Counted from the stretch's first letter, positions 1 through 12,008 are shown. The stretch: DNA of 64,000 nt from Combretum micranthum (GCA_024138025.1 JAMXBD010001391.1:124001-188000), one strand, 5' to 3'. Made by a program: numbers and translations. Notes: generated by a model not told the origin, from the sequence alone.

Positions 1-140
1 TTTTGTGATCTTTTGAATATACTCTCTGTTTTTTCTATTTTATGTAAAAGCATTTTTATCTCTTCAGTGTAGGGAGACTGATGAAACTTGATGTTTAGCT
101 TAATTTAACTACTTATTGATAAGAACGAGTTCAAGGCTAT

Positions 141-2340
141 ATGGGGGATGATAATGATCTACCGGCAACATTTATATGGAGAATCACTGGCTTTACCCGG
201 TTAACGGAGGAGGAGTATTTTTCAGATATCTTCATTATGGGATGGTATAAATGGTAAGATACGGTTGAGTTTGGGCGATCCGCAGCTGTTTGTATATAGC
301 TGTTACACCTTGTCTATATATTTATATATATATTTGTGTTTCACCATCTACTTGGGTCTGATTTTTTGAGCAGGAAAATATCGATATTTCCAAAAGAAAC
401 ATCACAGATCATCTGTCTATATTCTTGGAAGTTGCAGAACCTGACACATTGCTTTCTGGGTTGAAAATAGAAGTCCAATTCAGTCTTACTGTGGTGAATC
501 AGTATGATAATAATCTCTCAAGATCAAAGGGTATTTTGTTACTACCTACAATTTAATTTTCTCTCATTTCAAATATGCTCTTGATTTTTCTAATTTTCTT
601 ATCAAGTTGATTGATTTTATTCAGCGGAAAATTCTTTGCTATCGCTTTTAATTGGAAAATATGTGTTTGATAAGATGGCGAGATCTCTATTATTATTATT
701 ATTATTATCCTGCTGCCGTAGATAAAGAGGCCCCATTTGTTGGGAGGATGTAAATGGAGACATGGATATAACTTTTAAGAAAATAATCAGGGGTGCAAAA
801 TTAATTCTTGAATTACTACCGAGAAAATGTTTTGACTCTGACTAGGAAATTAATGCTAGTAAAGTTCAAATACGCATTGAAAATTTCGAACACGACATGA
901 GAGAAGAGATATGTACAAGTATTTTTCGTACAGAATGAATCATTTAATTTTAGGATTGCAAGTTGCAAGCTGAGTAGGGTCTATTTAGCTCACTTAATTT
1001 TGTTTTGTATCATATCTTCAAGCTATATTTTGTAACTCCATTGCTTAAGAAGTTTAAGTTCCTTTTAATTGAATCCAACATCAATATAATAAAGTTCGAC
1101 ATATACTTAAGCTTGACTTGAGCCAAATTAGAATAATGAATTTGTTTAGTCTTGTGGGCTGAAGGTTGAATTTGGCTCAATAACTTATTTGAGGAATCAG
1201 GCTTAAGTAAATATCAAACCAAACTTTGAGCACCTTCTAAGCCAACTTAGTTAATTGTTGTCCTATATCCTATGATTTTTGGTTGAATTGTTTCTTATGA
1301 TTGTACCACTTGTTCATGCATGTTTAGTAAATACATATACAATTTTTCTTCTATAATTTTTATACTCTTTGCTAGAAAATATTTTCTAATGTTGTACTCA
1401 CTGCAACACCTAATGACTTTTCAGCAATAAGGGCAACATTCACTTATCAATTGAGCTATTGGGGGTTTCGAGAATTCATATCCTTAAGGGAACTTCATGA
1501 CGTTTAGGAGGTTTTCTTGTAGATGATACTGTAGTGGTGGAAGCTATGGTTGAAGTTAGAAGTATACATCCCTCGATCACTAGTACAAGCACACCTTCTG
1601 CAATTGCTACATCAACTGAAAAATTTGATGCTCACTATGGAAGTTTGGAGGGGTTAATTAATAGTTATTCCTCCGATATGAAAGAAGAGCTAGTTGCACA
1701 AGGAAATGTTATCAGTCTTAAAACTCCCAGCTTAGAAGAGGTAGAGCAAGCAAAGCAATCCTTAAAGGAATGCTTAACCGATGACTTTAAGTTGAACATG
1801 AAAGAAAGACTTGCTAAAGCATTATCGACTTTGTCCTTGACCGAGAAAGGGTTATCGCCTCATCAACGAAAAATAGTTGTATCATTTTGGGAAAACTTTG
1901 ATGAGTTTATATCAGACTTCTTAACCTCTGAGCGAAATAATTCTGAATATGAGTTGCAAAAACTATTGAAGGATCAAATATTAAAGGCAATGGAGAGGAA
2001 TCATAAGGCCCATCTCTCATTTAAACAATCACATAGGGAACTTTCCAAGGAAGAGGAAGGATTTAAGAATAAACTAGAGGATATAAGACTCAAAATGTCC
2101 AAAATTATGGTAGATTGGGACTTTTTATTGGTTGAATCAAAAAGACTTAAGTCAAATTATGAAGCTCAAGAAAAGAAAGTTGCTAAGGCGGAGAAGAAAA
2201 AAAAGATTGATGAAGAAAAAATGTCATGCTCCACTATTGCATGGGCTAACTTGAAAAACCATTTTAGGTGTAAAGAGCTACAAGGTCAGGTTCTTTCTTA
2301 CAAGATTAATTTTAAGGCACTCTTTTTAGTTCTAAATTAG
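141..2340 (+). pseudogene. MATH-domain and coiled-coil protein gene (RTM3-like family), two frame breaks
   Basis: Three exons are visible. Exon 1 (141-253) starts at ATG 141 and encodes the start of a MATH domain, with the family signatures FIWRITGFTRL and YKW at the splice. Exon 2 (374-530) gives KISIFP and then, one base out of frame, DHLSIFLEVAEP and QFSLTVVNQ. Exon 3 (1425-2340) gives YWGFREFISLRELHD, again loses one base (about 1500-1507), and resumes with GGFLVDDTVVVEA. A long Lys/Glu-rich coiled coil follows, containing KQSLKECL, LNMKERLAKALSTL and DFLTSERNNSEYELQKL. The order MATH then coiled coil matches plant RTM3-like proteins; RTM3 itself limits long-distance potyvirus movement in Arabidopsis, but the role of this copy is unknown. 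Splice sites are GT-AG. The two single-base breaks make it a pseudogene, unless they are assembly errors. The coiled-coil part is an uninterrupted frame of about 270 codons, ending at TAG 2338-2340. Confidence 0.8.
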
Positions 2341-2779
2341 ATAGTTATATATGACATATTACCAAGATTACTTTGGTTGTCTAAGACATTTTTAATTGGA
2401 TATACATTGAACATATTTAATATCATGATCTGATCATGGCTATTGTGAAAACTTTTGAAAGTAGTTAATATTGAATATATAGTATAATAATTAATAAATA
2501 CTTTATATATATATGTGTGTGTGTGTGTACATTGCTATGGAATGTAAATATGTATTATAATATAACATAATTTTCCCATTCAATTAGATTGCCTATTCAA
2601 TTAGATTGATGATAATCAATTAATTTGTGTTGTTATAATAATCTCCTCAGTATTGTATATATAAATGTATTAAAGAAAAATAACGTGAAAGAAATTTTTT
2701 TATATATTTTTTATAGTGAGTGACGAATAGAAACTTCTTTGTGTTAGGTCTAAAGAGCAAAAATTGGTTGTGAAAGATA
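2341..2779. other. AT-rich spacer without recognisable gene
   Basis: The stretch after the MATH/coiled-coil stop codon is AT-rich, with a short TA/TG microsatellite near 2503-2529. I see no coding signature on either strand. Confidence 0.5.
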
Positions 2780-4059
2780 TGGTGCCCATCATTACAAAAT
2801 CATAGATCATAAGCTAAATGAGTGTAACTACTTTGAATGGTATAAGACATTTAAGCTTTTTCTACAAAGCATTTCTATGGATCATCATCTTAGCAATAAA
2901 TGCCACTTGCAAGAACTGGATAAGATATGATTCTCATTTATTCCCTCAAATTAGAGATTCTATGGAGACTAAGGTTGTTAACCTCATCAATCATTATAAG
3001 TATGTAAAGGAAATTAAGGAATATTTTGAATTTTTGTATTTTAGCAAAGGGAACATCTCACATGTTTATGAGCTTTGCAATAATTTCCATTATATAGAAC
3101 AACATGATCAGTCTCTTCATGCTTATTTTATGAATTTCGAATGCATTTATGAGGAACAAAATGTCCTGCTGCTATTTAGTCTAGATGTCAAGGTATAGTA
3201 GAGCCAACGTGAGCAAATAGCCATAATGAGTTTTCTAGCAGGTTTTAATTCTCAATATGATGTCATGAAATCTTAAATTCTTTCTAGGTTTGAAATCTCT
3301 TCACTAGTTGAGGTATTTTCTCGGATACTCCATACAAATACTAATGGAATGTCTTCACATTCTGCGGTGGCTCCTAATGCTCTTGTTAGTCAAACTCAAA
3401 AGACTAATAAAAAGTGTGGTAAAAAGGATAAGTGAGGTTCAGATACAAGAAGAGTTTCTCCTTATCATGAATCAGGCCACACTAAATGAACTTGGCGAAA
3501 ATTGGAGAACAAGAATAATCAAAAGTTTTCCACAACTTATGTTTCAACAAGATTTGATCCATCTTCTTCTACACTAATAGTAAAAATATCTAATAAAGAA
3601 TTTATCTCACTCCATTGTGGCTATTACTGAGTTAGGTATCCTAAAGATATGTCTTCTTTCCTCCTCTTCACGATAGGTCATTGATTCTATTGCTATAGAC
3701 TATATGATATATAGGTACCCTTATCTCCTTTCTAATTTCAAATCTCCTACATCCTCTTTTAATGTTACTTAGTTGATTTCTCCACCTCATTTGTTAGTAG
3801 AATTAGCATAAGTAATCCCACCATATCTTTCTCTTCACCTTGTGTGTTGTCTTCTAAAGTTCTCCTTCAATTAGTAAATTTACTCATAGTCTAAGCTATT
3901 GTGTTTTATTATTTCCTAATTATAGTCTTTTTTTTTATAAGGATCATATGACAAAAAGGAAAAAAAAATATTAGAAATAGTTATGAATCAAGGGTTCTTT
4001 ACATTATGGATATCGATGTGCCAAAATTCATTACCCGCTCTAGAGTTTTAACATCGTTT
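2780..4059 (+). mobile_element. Decayed Ty1/copia remnant (gag, protease, GAG-pre-integrase part)
   Basis: Broken reading frames on the plus strand follow the order of a copia polyprotein. Gag-like blocks are seen at 2818-3198 (NISHVYELCNNFHYIEQHDQ) and at 3205-3330 (REQIAIMSFLAGFNSQYD and ISSLVEVFSRILHTN). A degraded Lys/Cys segment resembles the zinc-knuckle region (about 3400-3540). After that comes a protease-like region (IDSIAIDYM where families have IDSGATDHM, about 3680), and finally GAG-pre-integrase text (PNYSL-like block near 3920; YIMDIDVPKFITRSRVLTSF near 4000-4058). Many stops and frameshifts make it non-functional. No LTRs were recognised. The copia signal stops abruptly at about 4059, where LINE-type sequence begins. 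Confidence 0.7.
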
Positions 4060-5051
4060 GAAGGGCTTTCATGCTTTAGTTGAAGACTTGAATTTGCAAG
4101 ATGAAAGGTTCGTTGGGCTGAAGTTGGTTGAGACAAATAGAAGTGAAGGGGATGCTCTTGTGAGAGAAAGGATTGATAAGGGTCTTTTTTCCTTGAATGG
4201 ATTAAAAAATACACAAATTATTGGATTAAACATGTGCCAACCTTTGGTTTAAACCATGCAGCCTTGTTATTAGATCTTTTTGCATCATATTTGAAGGGCT
4301 TAAAGTAGTTGAAGTTTGAACACTGATGTTTGACATTAGAGGAGTGAATTAATGTGGTAGAAGATAGTTGGGAGATGCTGGAATGTTTGAATCCATGGGA
4401 TAATGTGGTGTTAGTGCTGTAATCAGGTCAAGATCAACTTGTCAAAAGGAGTAAAGAGGTACTTCCTAATAATAAAAGGGAGATTGACAAATTCATCGCT
4501 GATATTGTTAAATTTCAAATGGATATATTAGGTTTTGATGTGGATGAGGAAGGTCATCTTCTTAGGAAACTCAGCTCGTTATGGGAGAATGAAAAAATAT
4601 ATTTGCACCAATTAGCTAGAAATGATTGGACATCCTATGTTGAGAGGAATATAGCCTTTTTTCCATCACTTAAATTTACGAAGAAAAACTTATATAAAAT
4701 ATCGAAAATACAAAATGAGCATGACCAATGGCTTGTAAATGAAGATGTTGTAATGAGTAAATTTGTTGCCTATTTTGTAAAGTTGTACTCTTCCATAGTT
4801 TCTACTAAGGATGGAGAATGTCTTAAGTGGATTATAAAAGAATTAGTGATGATATGAATCAGATTCTTTGTGAAGATGCAAAACTGAAGAGAATCAAGAG
4901 ACTATGTTTCACATGGGATCTTGAAAGATCTAGGACCTGCCAATTTTCGAGGAGTATTCTTCCACATTTTGGTCCATTATTAAGAGCCTAGTCACAAATG
5001 CAATTAAGCTGTTTTTCCAAATATGTTCATTTCCTTTCTATGCAAATAAGA
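4060..5051 (+). pseudogene. LINE ORF2 5' portion: endonuclease tail, linker and start of RT
   Basis: This holds the proximal coding portion of the LINE. A short open run (4058-4252) gives the end of the endonuclease. A 112-codon run (4519-4857) gives the charged linker typical of plant L1 ORF2 between endonuclease and RT. The RT start follows, with stop codons, up to 5051 where the gypsy element interrupts. The Gly/Pro-rich block that normally opens the RT domain is not clearly preserved. Confidence 0.7.
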
Positions 5052-5056
5052 TTGAC

Positions 5057-6180
5057 TGATGATAATCAACTTATAGTCGATTAAACTGAGAGATTATATG
5101 CTATCAATTGGGGTAAATTGGCAACAACCCTAGGCATGTGATGGGAATCAAAATGGAGATCAAGTTAGTGGACTTATAATAAAGGTAGGCAAGAGTTAGA
5201 GGATTGAAGAATCTTATACTTAGGGTACTCAAAAATAGATTGAAGCCAGAGGAGGTGGAGATAATTTCTTGCAATATCATACATGATATACATGATGCTT
5301 GCACTTATGTTGAGAGTAATTACTTAATTTTGAGCATGAGAGAAGATGGTGAACTCTATATGAGTAACAACATAACTATTGTTGAAAGCAGTGTTAAGAT
5401 CAGAGTTGAAGCTAATGAGGAACTAAAGTACATGACTTGTGTTCGAAGTTATGTAGAACTTTTTGAAGTTCAAGATAAGCGACCTACACGACTTGTGTTT
5501 GAAAGTCATGTAAAGCTTTTTATGCTTCTGAAGTTCAACACGAGCAACCTACATAGCTTATGTTTGAAGTCATGTAGAACTTTTTCATCATTTTGAAGTT
5601 CAAGACAAGTAGTCTACACTGCTTGTATCGAGAACTAGTGTAGAAATACAATAATGCTAAGCTTTTCTTATTTTAATTATTTTGTTAAGTCTTTTATTAA
5701 GATTATTATTAGGGGTATTTTAGTAATTTCTTGTATAGTATTAGGGTTTGGACTACTATAAATAGTTGTTTTCTTTTATTACAACTCATTATTCAAGATT
5801 GGTTTTTCTATTAGTGAAATTATCTCTTAAGGGTGTTACTCTTGAAACCCTACTCTTATAAATCAAATATCTTTTATTATGGCAAGTAATACGAGTGAGT
5901 ATTTGTGCATAATATTAATTACTTACAAGTGTTCTTTCGATCTTTTCTTTCTTGGCATGTAATATTCAAGGCAAGTGAAGATTTCATCCATCTATCAATT
6001 TAACCCTAATTTTATCTTGAGATTTGGGATTCATATTAATTATGTAATTATTATTTGATACCCTAGAGATATTCCTCCTAGGTGTATTATATTATTGATA
6101 TTGTGTTTACCAAATGGAGGTCTAGTGATTATCTTCCTAGGTATATTATAATTTGGTATCAATGTGTTTTAGACACGTCA
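5057..6180 (+). repeat. Left LTR of the gypsy-type element
   Basis: It is homologous along most of its length to 7959-8994. It begins TGATGATAATC and ends ACACGTCA. A TATA-like ACTATAAATAG at 5755-5765 marks the likely promoter; the same motif occurs in the right LTR near 8583-8593. About three imperfect units of roughly 65 bp, each carrying GTAGAACTTTTTGAAGTTCA-like text, lie upstream of it at about 5440-5628. Confidence 0.8.
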
Positions 6181-6185
6181 TATTT

Positions 6186-6198
6186 TTGTATCAAAGCA
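6186..6198 (+). other. Primer-binding site of the gypsy-type element (decayed)
   Basis: TTGTATCAAAGCA follows the left LTR within six bases. It matches the common plant initiator-Met tRNA primer site (TGGTATCAGAGC) at 10 of 12 positions. It is absent after the right LTR, as expected. Confidence 0.65.
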
Positions 6199-6339
6199 AA
6201 GGTTACGACTAGGGTTTATACCATGGTGTGGTTAAAACATAGGGTTTGTGTGGTAAGATTAAAAACTAGGGTTTTCTATTATTGGTATGAGATTTAGTGT
6301 TTTAGAAGATGACTAGTGGGTATTGTTGTGGGACTACCC

Positions 6340-7171
6340 CATAATTAAGGTGCTAAGTAAAATTGAATTGAAATTACCTAAATTTAATGGTTTTGGATCT
6401 CTAGAAAATTATTTAGATTGAGAGTTACAAGTATATAAATCATTAGGGACTTTCCATACTCTAACTGTCAACTACGAAGAATTGTTGCCAAGAAATTAAC
6501 TGGAAAATGCTCAAACATGGGAGCGAATTATCATGATCCAATAGATGTTAGATAGGTTTGGAGAGAATCTCTCATGGGATTAGATGAAAAGAGTGATGAA
6601 GGATAAACATGCTCCATCTTACTATTAGGATGAAAAATATATAATATTTTTTGTTCTAAAATAAGGGTGTGTGGGGGTAGGAGAATATGCCAAAGTGTAT
6701 AAGACTCTCATTAGATGATATCAACTGAATGAAGTGCCTATGTATCCATCACTAGATTTGTGAATGTATTGAACTATGACATCACTAAGAGCATTGATTT
6801 TCAAAGTTTCATACATTAGAGGAAACCATTTGGGCCGCTTCATTCAAAGAATTATTAAATTCAGCTTTTGAGCTAGTGGAGAAGATAAAATCACTACAAG
6901 CCTCAATGACAAGTATCTAACTAAGGATTATACCAAGCATCATTATTTGGTTGAAGCAGATAGTGGTAATACTCTTGAACATAGTTTGGAAGGTGGTTAT
7001 ATACTGCAAGTGAATATTAATAGTGGTACATATTGTGATACTACTAATGAAGATACAAAGGATTCTAATGTAGAGGAGATAGGTATTACAGAAGTTGTGC
7101 AATGTGATGTTGATTGGAGTCATCTATTGATATTTGTGTACCTAATTTGGAACCATTGCTATTTAGACTAG
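6340..7171 (+). pseudogene. Decayed gypsy gag gene
   Basis: Fragments in shifting frames resemble plant Ty3/gypsy gag: KLPKFNGFGSLENYL near 6378, then MKRVMKDKHAPSYY near 6584, and GEYAKVYKTLIR near 6682. A low-complexity acidic tail (VEADSGNTLEHSLEGG, 6947-7171) follows. There are many in-frame stops and no zinc knuckle could be found. The rest of the interior (7172-7958) has no signature I recognise. Confidence 0.6.
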
Positions 7172-7958
7172 GAGCTACCGAACATTTAAGGTATTTCTAT
7201 ATTCATCTTCCTACACTTCATTCATTATATTATGATGTATTGATGGGGTTATAAAGAGTTGAAGAATGCGGTAATTTTATTGTCCATGTGAGATCATATG
7301 AGCTATTTGTGGAGATTTATTGGAGCCTTTTTATTGTTATATATATTGGATGAGTGTTCTATTGTTTAGTAGTGATTTTATAGAGCAGGTAGAGGTATAT
7401 GCATGATTTGCACATGAGTTGAATATTGCTATGATATGTGTTGACTCACTAAAGTGAGAAAATCATCCATCTCACATTCCTCATTCTTTGCAATTAGTGT
7501 CAGGATGTTGTATTGCTGATGAGACAAACCAAACTTCATTAATGGTTTAACGTGTAGGCTTACTTTCTTATTAGAAACATTTATTGGTGAAGTATATACT
7601 AGCTCTTTAGTGCTAGTGAGAAAGTATGGTTTTACTTAATTGTATGATGGAATATTTGTGGTTGAAGACAAGGTGTTTGATGTCAAATGGAATGGAGATG
7701 TAGTGACTAAAGTGATTTGCTATATTGTATGGGAAAGAGTTGAATTTTGTCATTATCTCTTTATTCTTCAAAGATTGATTGAGATAAATTTGGGAAACAG
7801 AGACAAGTGTAGGATGTTGAGCATTGAAGAAAGTTTATGAGTCGAGCTTAGCTGGAAAATTTTATTTAACTGTTTTTGAGTTTTGTAGGATTATCTTTGA
7901 TCTGGATGGACACACTTACAAAGATTTTGAGGAAAAATCATCAACAAACCTGAGAGGA

Positions 7959-8994
7959 TGATGTGAATCAACTTACAACCAATGTAGCTGAGAGATTCTA
8001 CCTCATTGATTTGAGGGAAAATTGTCAACAACCCTAAGGTTATGATGAGAATCAAGATGGAGATTAAGTTAGTGGACCTATAACAAGGGCAAGGGCTAAA
8101 GGATTGATGAATCTTGTACATAGGGTATTCGAAGATAAATTGAAGCTAAAGGAAATGAAGATAATTTCTTATAGTAGCATACATGATGCTTGCACTTGTG
8201 TTTAGAGAAATTACTTAATTTTAAGGATGAAAGAATATGGTAAATTCTACTTGAGTGACAATATAACTTATATTGAAAGCAATGCTAAGATCAGATATGA
8301 AGGTGATAAAGAACTAGAGTACATGACTTGTGTTTGAAGTCATGTAGAACTTTTTGAGGTTCAGCACAAGCAACCTACACAACCTGTGTTCAAAGTTCTG
8401 TTGAACTTTTTGACCATTTTGAAGTTCAACACAAGTAATCTACATAGCTTGTGTTGAGAAGTAGTATAGAAATACAATAATGACGAACTTGTCTTATTTT
8501 GATTATTTTGTTAAGTCTTTTTATTAGGATTATTATTGGGGTATTTTAGTAATTTCTTGATATATTATTAGGGTTCTGGACTACTATAAATAGTCTTTTC
8601 TTTTGTTAGTAACTCATTATATTTTTTATTGATGAAATTTTCTCTTCAGGGTTGTTATTCCTTGAAACCTTACTCTTATCAATCAAATCTCTTTGATTGT
8701 GGAGAGTTCAAGAATAAGTATCTGTGCGTAAAAAACTATTGACAAGTGTTCTTTTGATCTTTTCTTTCTTGTGTGTAATATTAAAGGTAAGTGAAGATTT
8801 CATATATCTATTAATTTAGCCCAAATTTTGTCTAGAAATTCGGATCATATTAATTAAGTATTTATTATTCGATACGCCAAAGATATTCCTCATAGGTGTA
8901 TTATATTATTGATACTATTCTTATCAATTGGAGACCTAGTGATTATCTTCCTAAGTACATCATAATTTAGTATCAATATGTTTTAGGCACATCA
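7959..8994 (+). repeat. Right LTR of the gypsy-type element
   Basis: This is the second LTR copy, starting TGATGTGAATC and ending GGCACATCA. It is directly preceded by the purine run GAGAGGA, the probable polypurine tract. It is diverged from the left copy by many substitutions and small indels, so the insertion is not recent. Confidence 0.8.
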
Positions 8995-8999
8995 TTGGT

Positions 9000-11900
9000 C
9001 TTATTTTTATTCCAAAAGTACCATATCCTCAATCTATTTCTTAGTTCTATCCCATTAGTCTATGCAACTTTGTGTACAAAATCATATCCAAAATTATGGT
9101 CAATAGAATTAAATCGTTTCTAAGGGAGCTTAAATCTGAAACATAAAGCACTTTCATAGCTGGCTGAGTGATTCAAGACAATGTTTTAGTAACACATAAA
9201 GTTTTTGCATTTTCTCCAGAACAAAAACAGAGGAGGAAAATCTTTTGCACATTAAAACTTGATGTATGTAAAGCTTATAACAAAGTTAAGTGGTCTTTCT
9301 TGCTTAATGTTTTAATTAAGTTGAGTTTTGCAAGAAAATGAGTTGAGTGGATAATGGGGTAAAGTACAAAACGTATCAATATTTGGAAGTAAGTTCATTT
9401 AAAGTAACAAGTTTTGAGTAGTTAAAAAAGGTATCAACATTGATGAAAAATTAAAGGAATTTAACAAAACTAGTATAGATGTCAATACCTTAAAATGAAC
9501 TTTGCAAAATGTTTATATCTCTTTTTAATTACTCAAAACATTGATACCTTAAATAAACTTACCCCTAAATGTTGATGCCTTTTGGTGTAATTTACTCGTA
9601 GATAATGTGGTGTGTGTCTACAATGGAATTCAATGTTGTTACTAATGGCAAAAGTGTTAAAAGTGTTAAATTAATGAGGGGATCAGGACAGGGCGGTCCT
9701 TTATCCCCTTACCTCTTTTTTATTTTTATTTTTATTATGGCAGGTGTTCTTGCATGGAGAATTGAAAAAGTGTGTGTTTGGGTGATATTAACGGCATTAC
9801 TCTTAGTAATTGTTGTCCAAAACTCTCACATTTATTTTTTTGTAGATGACTCAATTCTTCCTCAAGGCTAATACCATAGAAGTAAGGAAATTGGTGAATA
9901 TTTTGCAACAGTATTGTAGGGCCTCAAGATAGAAGGTTAACTTAGGTAAATCCTTTGTGTTTTTTAGTAGGAATACAAGTGAGGAAGTATGAAGAAGTTT
10001 GGAAGATTTATTGGGTATTAGTGCAATGAGTGATCCAGGATTTTATCTTGGTTTACCTTTCTTATGGGGTAAATGAAAATGTGAAGTGTTATGGTTTGTT
10101 AAACAAAAATTTTTGAAGAAATTAAAAGGTTGGAAAAAAAATTGCTTGGCAAGGTGGGACAAGAAGTGTTTATTAAATTGGTTGTTATGGATACACCAAC
10201 ATATTCTATGTCTTGTTTTTGTTTTCCCCAAAAGTGTAATGAGATTAATTTTGTGTTAGACCAAATTTGGTGGGGATAGCGAAAGGAGCAAAGGAAGATC
10301 ATTGGGCCAGCTAGGAGTGTCTAACAAAGGCTATAAAGGAGGTAGGTATGGGGTTTACAAATTTACGTACTTTTAATTTAGTTCTCCTTACAAAATTGGC
10401 CTAGAAACTCCAATTGAAACCTAATACACTATGGGTAGGTGTCTTTAAAGGGTTTTATTTTCCAAACACAAATTTTAATGGGTTGTTAAGGGTAGAAGGC
10501 ATATTGGGCATAGGGTATTATCTTTGAGGGGAGGATGTATCTTATGAATGATGGTCTATGGCAGGTGCATTTAGGGGCCCTAATAGATGTGTGGAAAGAT
10601 TGTTGGGTACCTTTGATGGATGATATAGAATTCAGTACAAACCAAGAGGTTTTGAAGTTGGGATGTTAGTATCAGAACTAATCAATACAGAGTTAGGCTC
10701 TAGGGATATTAGAAAAATGAAACAACATTTCAATTAGTTGAAGTTGATAAGATCTATGTTATACATTTGCAGCAGCTAGATGAGATGGATACTCTTATTT
10801 GGCCTTAAACAATAGGGTTTTTACACTGTTAAATTTGCTTAGCTCTTTATTAAAAATCAGATAAAAATATGTTGTTATGGTCAAGACCATCTTCCTATTG
10901 GATGATTTCAAAAGATCAGTGGAAGCAAATTAGGAAATTAATGGTTTTACCCAATATCCAACATTTCCTCTAGTGTACAATGTTGAAATCACTTCTAACC
11001 ATGGAAAAAGTTGCATTAAAGGGAGGCTTTAGTGTCTAACAAGTGCTTTTTTTACAATGAATCTAAAACTATTGAACATGTATTGTTGGCATGAGAATTG
11101 GTAAAATCCATTTGATTTAGAAGTATTGATTTGGGGATTGAGAAAAAGAATGTTCATAGCTTTGTGGAATGGTTTCGAAGATTGAACCAATTTAAATCTT
11201 AGTTCTCATATGTCTAGTTTGGAGTTAGGGAAGAAGATGGGTGTAATAGCTTGGTGCCTATGGAAAGAAATATGCAGAGAGGTTTTTGAATTTGAGAGGT
11301 CAGATCTTCCTGTATTAATTGGAAAGTTCGAGATTGATTTAGGAGAGAAGGCAATGTGGATATGTTCTTCTAACTTGAAGTTACAACATTGACAACAAGA
11401 AGATAATGATGTGATTTGGTAATGTCATTTGGGCGATTTTCTAAAAATCAACACAGATGCCTCATTGAACAATAGCTTAGAACCAATGGCAGTGAGTATA
11501 GTCGGATGAGGATTTAATAAAGTGGATTACTAAATCAATGTGAAATCTGCAGAAGCATTGACTTTATTGGAAGTAATTTAACTTGCACATGATAAAGGAT
11601 GGAAGGAAGTAATTTAAAGTCACAAGTCTATAATTGAGTAGTATCAAGGCTGACTTATACTTTACATTGGGCCTCTCAAGACAGTATTGAGTCCATAAGA
11701 GTTTTAAGTAAAGAAAGTACCGATTTATGTTTTCCGTTATCAGCAGAAACCAAGTGTGTAGCTAATTGGTAGCTTCTTATACTAGAAAGGAGATGTGTCT
11801 TTTGGATTGGTGGTTAACCCCAATCCCTCTTCTAAAGCTAATCCATTTTGATTATTCAACGGATGTATCTTAATATACTCTTTTTCTCCACCACACACCT
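9000..11900 (+). pseudogene. LINE ORF2 3' portion: RT, zf-RVT and RNase H
   Basis: RT resumes after the gypsy insertion (LIFIPKV, SLCNFVYKIISKIMVNRIK). It is broken at 9357-9597 by a MITE and then continues (WCVSTMEFNVVTNGK, then GGPLSPYLF). The catalytic box reads FVDD, where most plant LINEs have YADD or FADD. Downstream text (GFYLGLPF, WKKKLLGKVGQEVFIKL) fits the RT thumb region. A zinc-finger-like segment (SNKCFFYNESKTIEHVL, about 11030-11090) and RNase H (INTDASLNN; EALTLLEVI) complete the order. There are many stop codons. Confidence 0.8.
9357..9597. mobile_element. Mutator-like MITE, family A, copy 1 (in LINE RT)
   Basis: A 241-bp palindromic element whose halves are long imperfect inverted repeats. 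It starts GGGTAAAGTACA and its end reads GAGTAAATTACA on the other strand. It is flanked by a 10-bp duplication, GTGGATAATG (9347-9356) and GTAGATAATG (9598-9607), one mismatch. Removing the element and one duplication restores the LINE frame VEWIMWCVSTMEF. It has no coding capacity. Confidence 0.85.
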
Positions 11901-11936
11901 ATACACCCCACCCCAATTACCACCCCCCCTCCCCCC

Positions 11937-11970
11937 AAAAAAAAAAAAAAAAAAAAAAAAAAAGAAAGAG

Positions 11971-12006
<36 letters not shown>
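11937..12006. repeat. LINE poly(A) tail followed by GA microsatellite
   Basis: A run of 27 A is followed by GAAA/GAGA and a (GA)n stretch. It immediately follows the last LINE coding text and a C-rich segment, so it is best read as the LINE 3' poly(A) tail with microsatellite expansion. Confidence 0.8.

Positions 12007-12008
<2 letters not shown>

Larger units (their letters stand above)
5057..8994 (+). mobile_element. Two-LTR gypsy-type retrotransposon with only a gag remnant
   Basis: Two diverged copies of a LTR of about 1.04-1.12 kb (5057-6180 and 7959-8994), both TG...CA, flank a 1.78-kb interior. The interior has a tRNA-Met-type primer site (10 of 12 bases) just after LTR1 and a purine run just before LTR2. 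Between them is a decayed gypsy gag, readable in pieces such as GEYAKVYKTLIR and YQLNEVPMYP at about 6670-6750. No protease, RT or integrase is visible, so this is a large internal deletion or a non-autonomous form. The 5-bp flanks TTGAC (5052-5056) and TTGGT (8995-8999) look like a decayed target duplication. The element interrupts a LINE RT. Confidence 0.8.
4060..11962 (+). mobile_element. 5'-truncated non-LTR retrotransposon (L1-type LINE), split by two later insertions
   Basis: Plus-strand LINE order can be followed. The C-terminal endonuclease (SEGDALVRERIDKGL, about 4138-4190) is followed by the linker before RT (ENEKIYLHQLARNDW, 4590-4640). The RT start (FWSIIKSLVTNAI) runs up to 5051. 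After the gypsy insertion, RT resumes at about 9000 with LIFIPKV and PISLCNFVYKIISK. Later come LKLDVCKAYNKVKWSFL, GSGQGGPLSPYLF (9680-9720) and the catalytic FVDD (9839-9850). A zf-RVT-like piece (11040-11100) and an RNase H segment (FLKINTDASLNN, about 11435) follow. The element ends in a poly(A) tract at 11937-11963. The N-terminal part of the endonuclease is missing. Scattered stops show it is dead. The coding text across both insertions joins in frame, which proves the nesting order. Confidence 0.85.
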
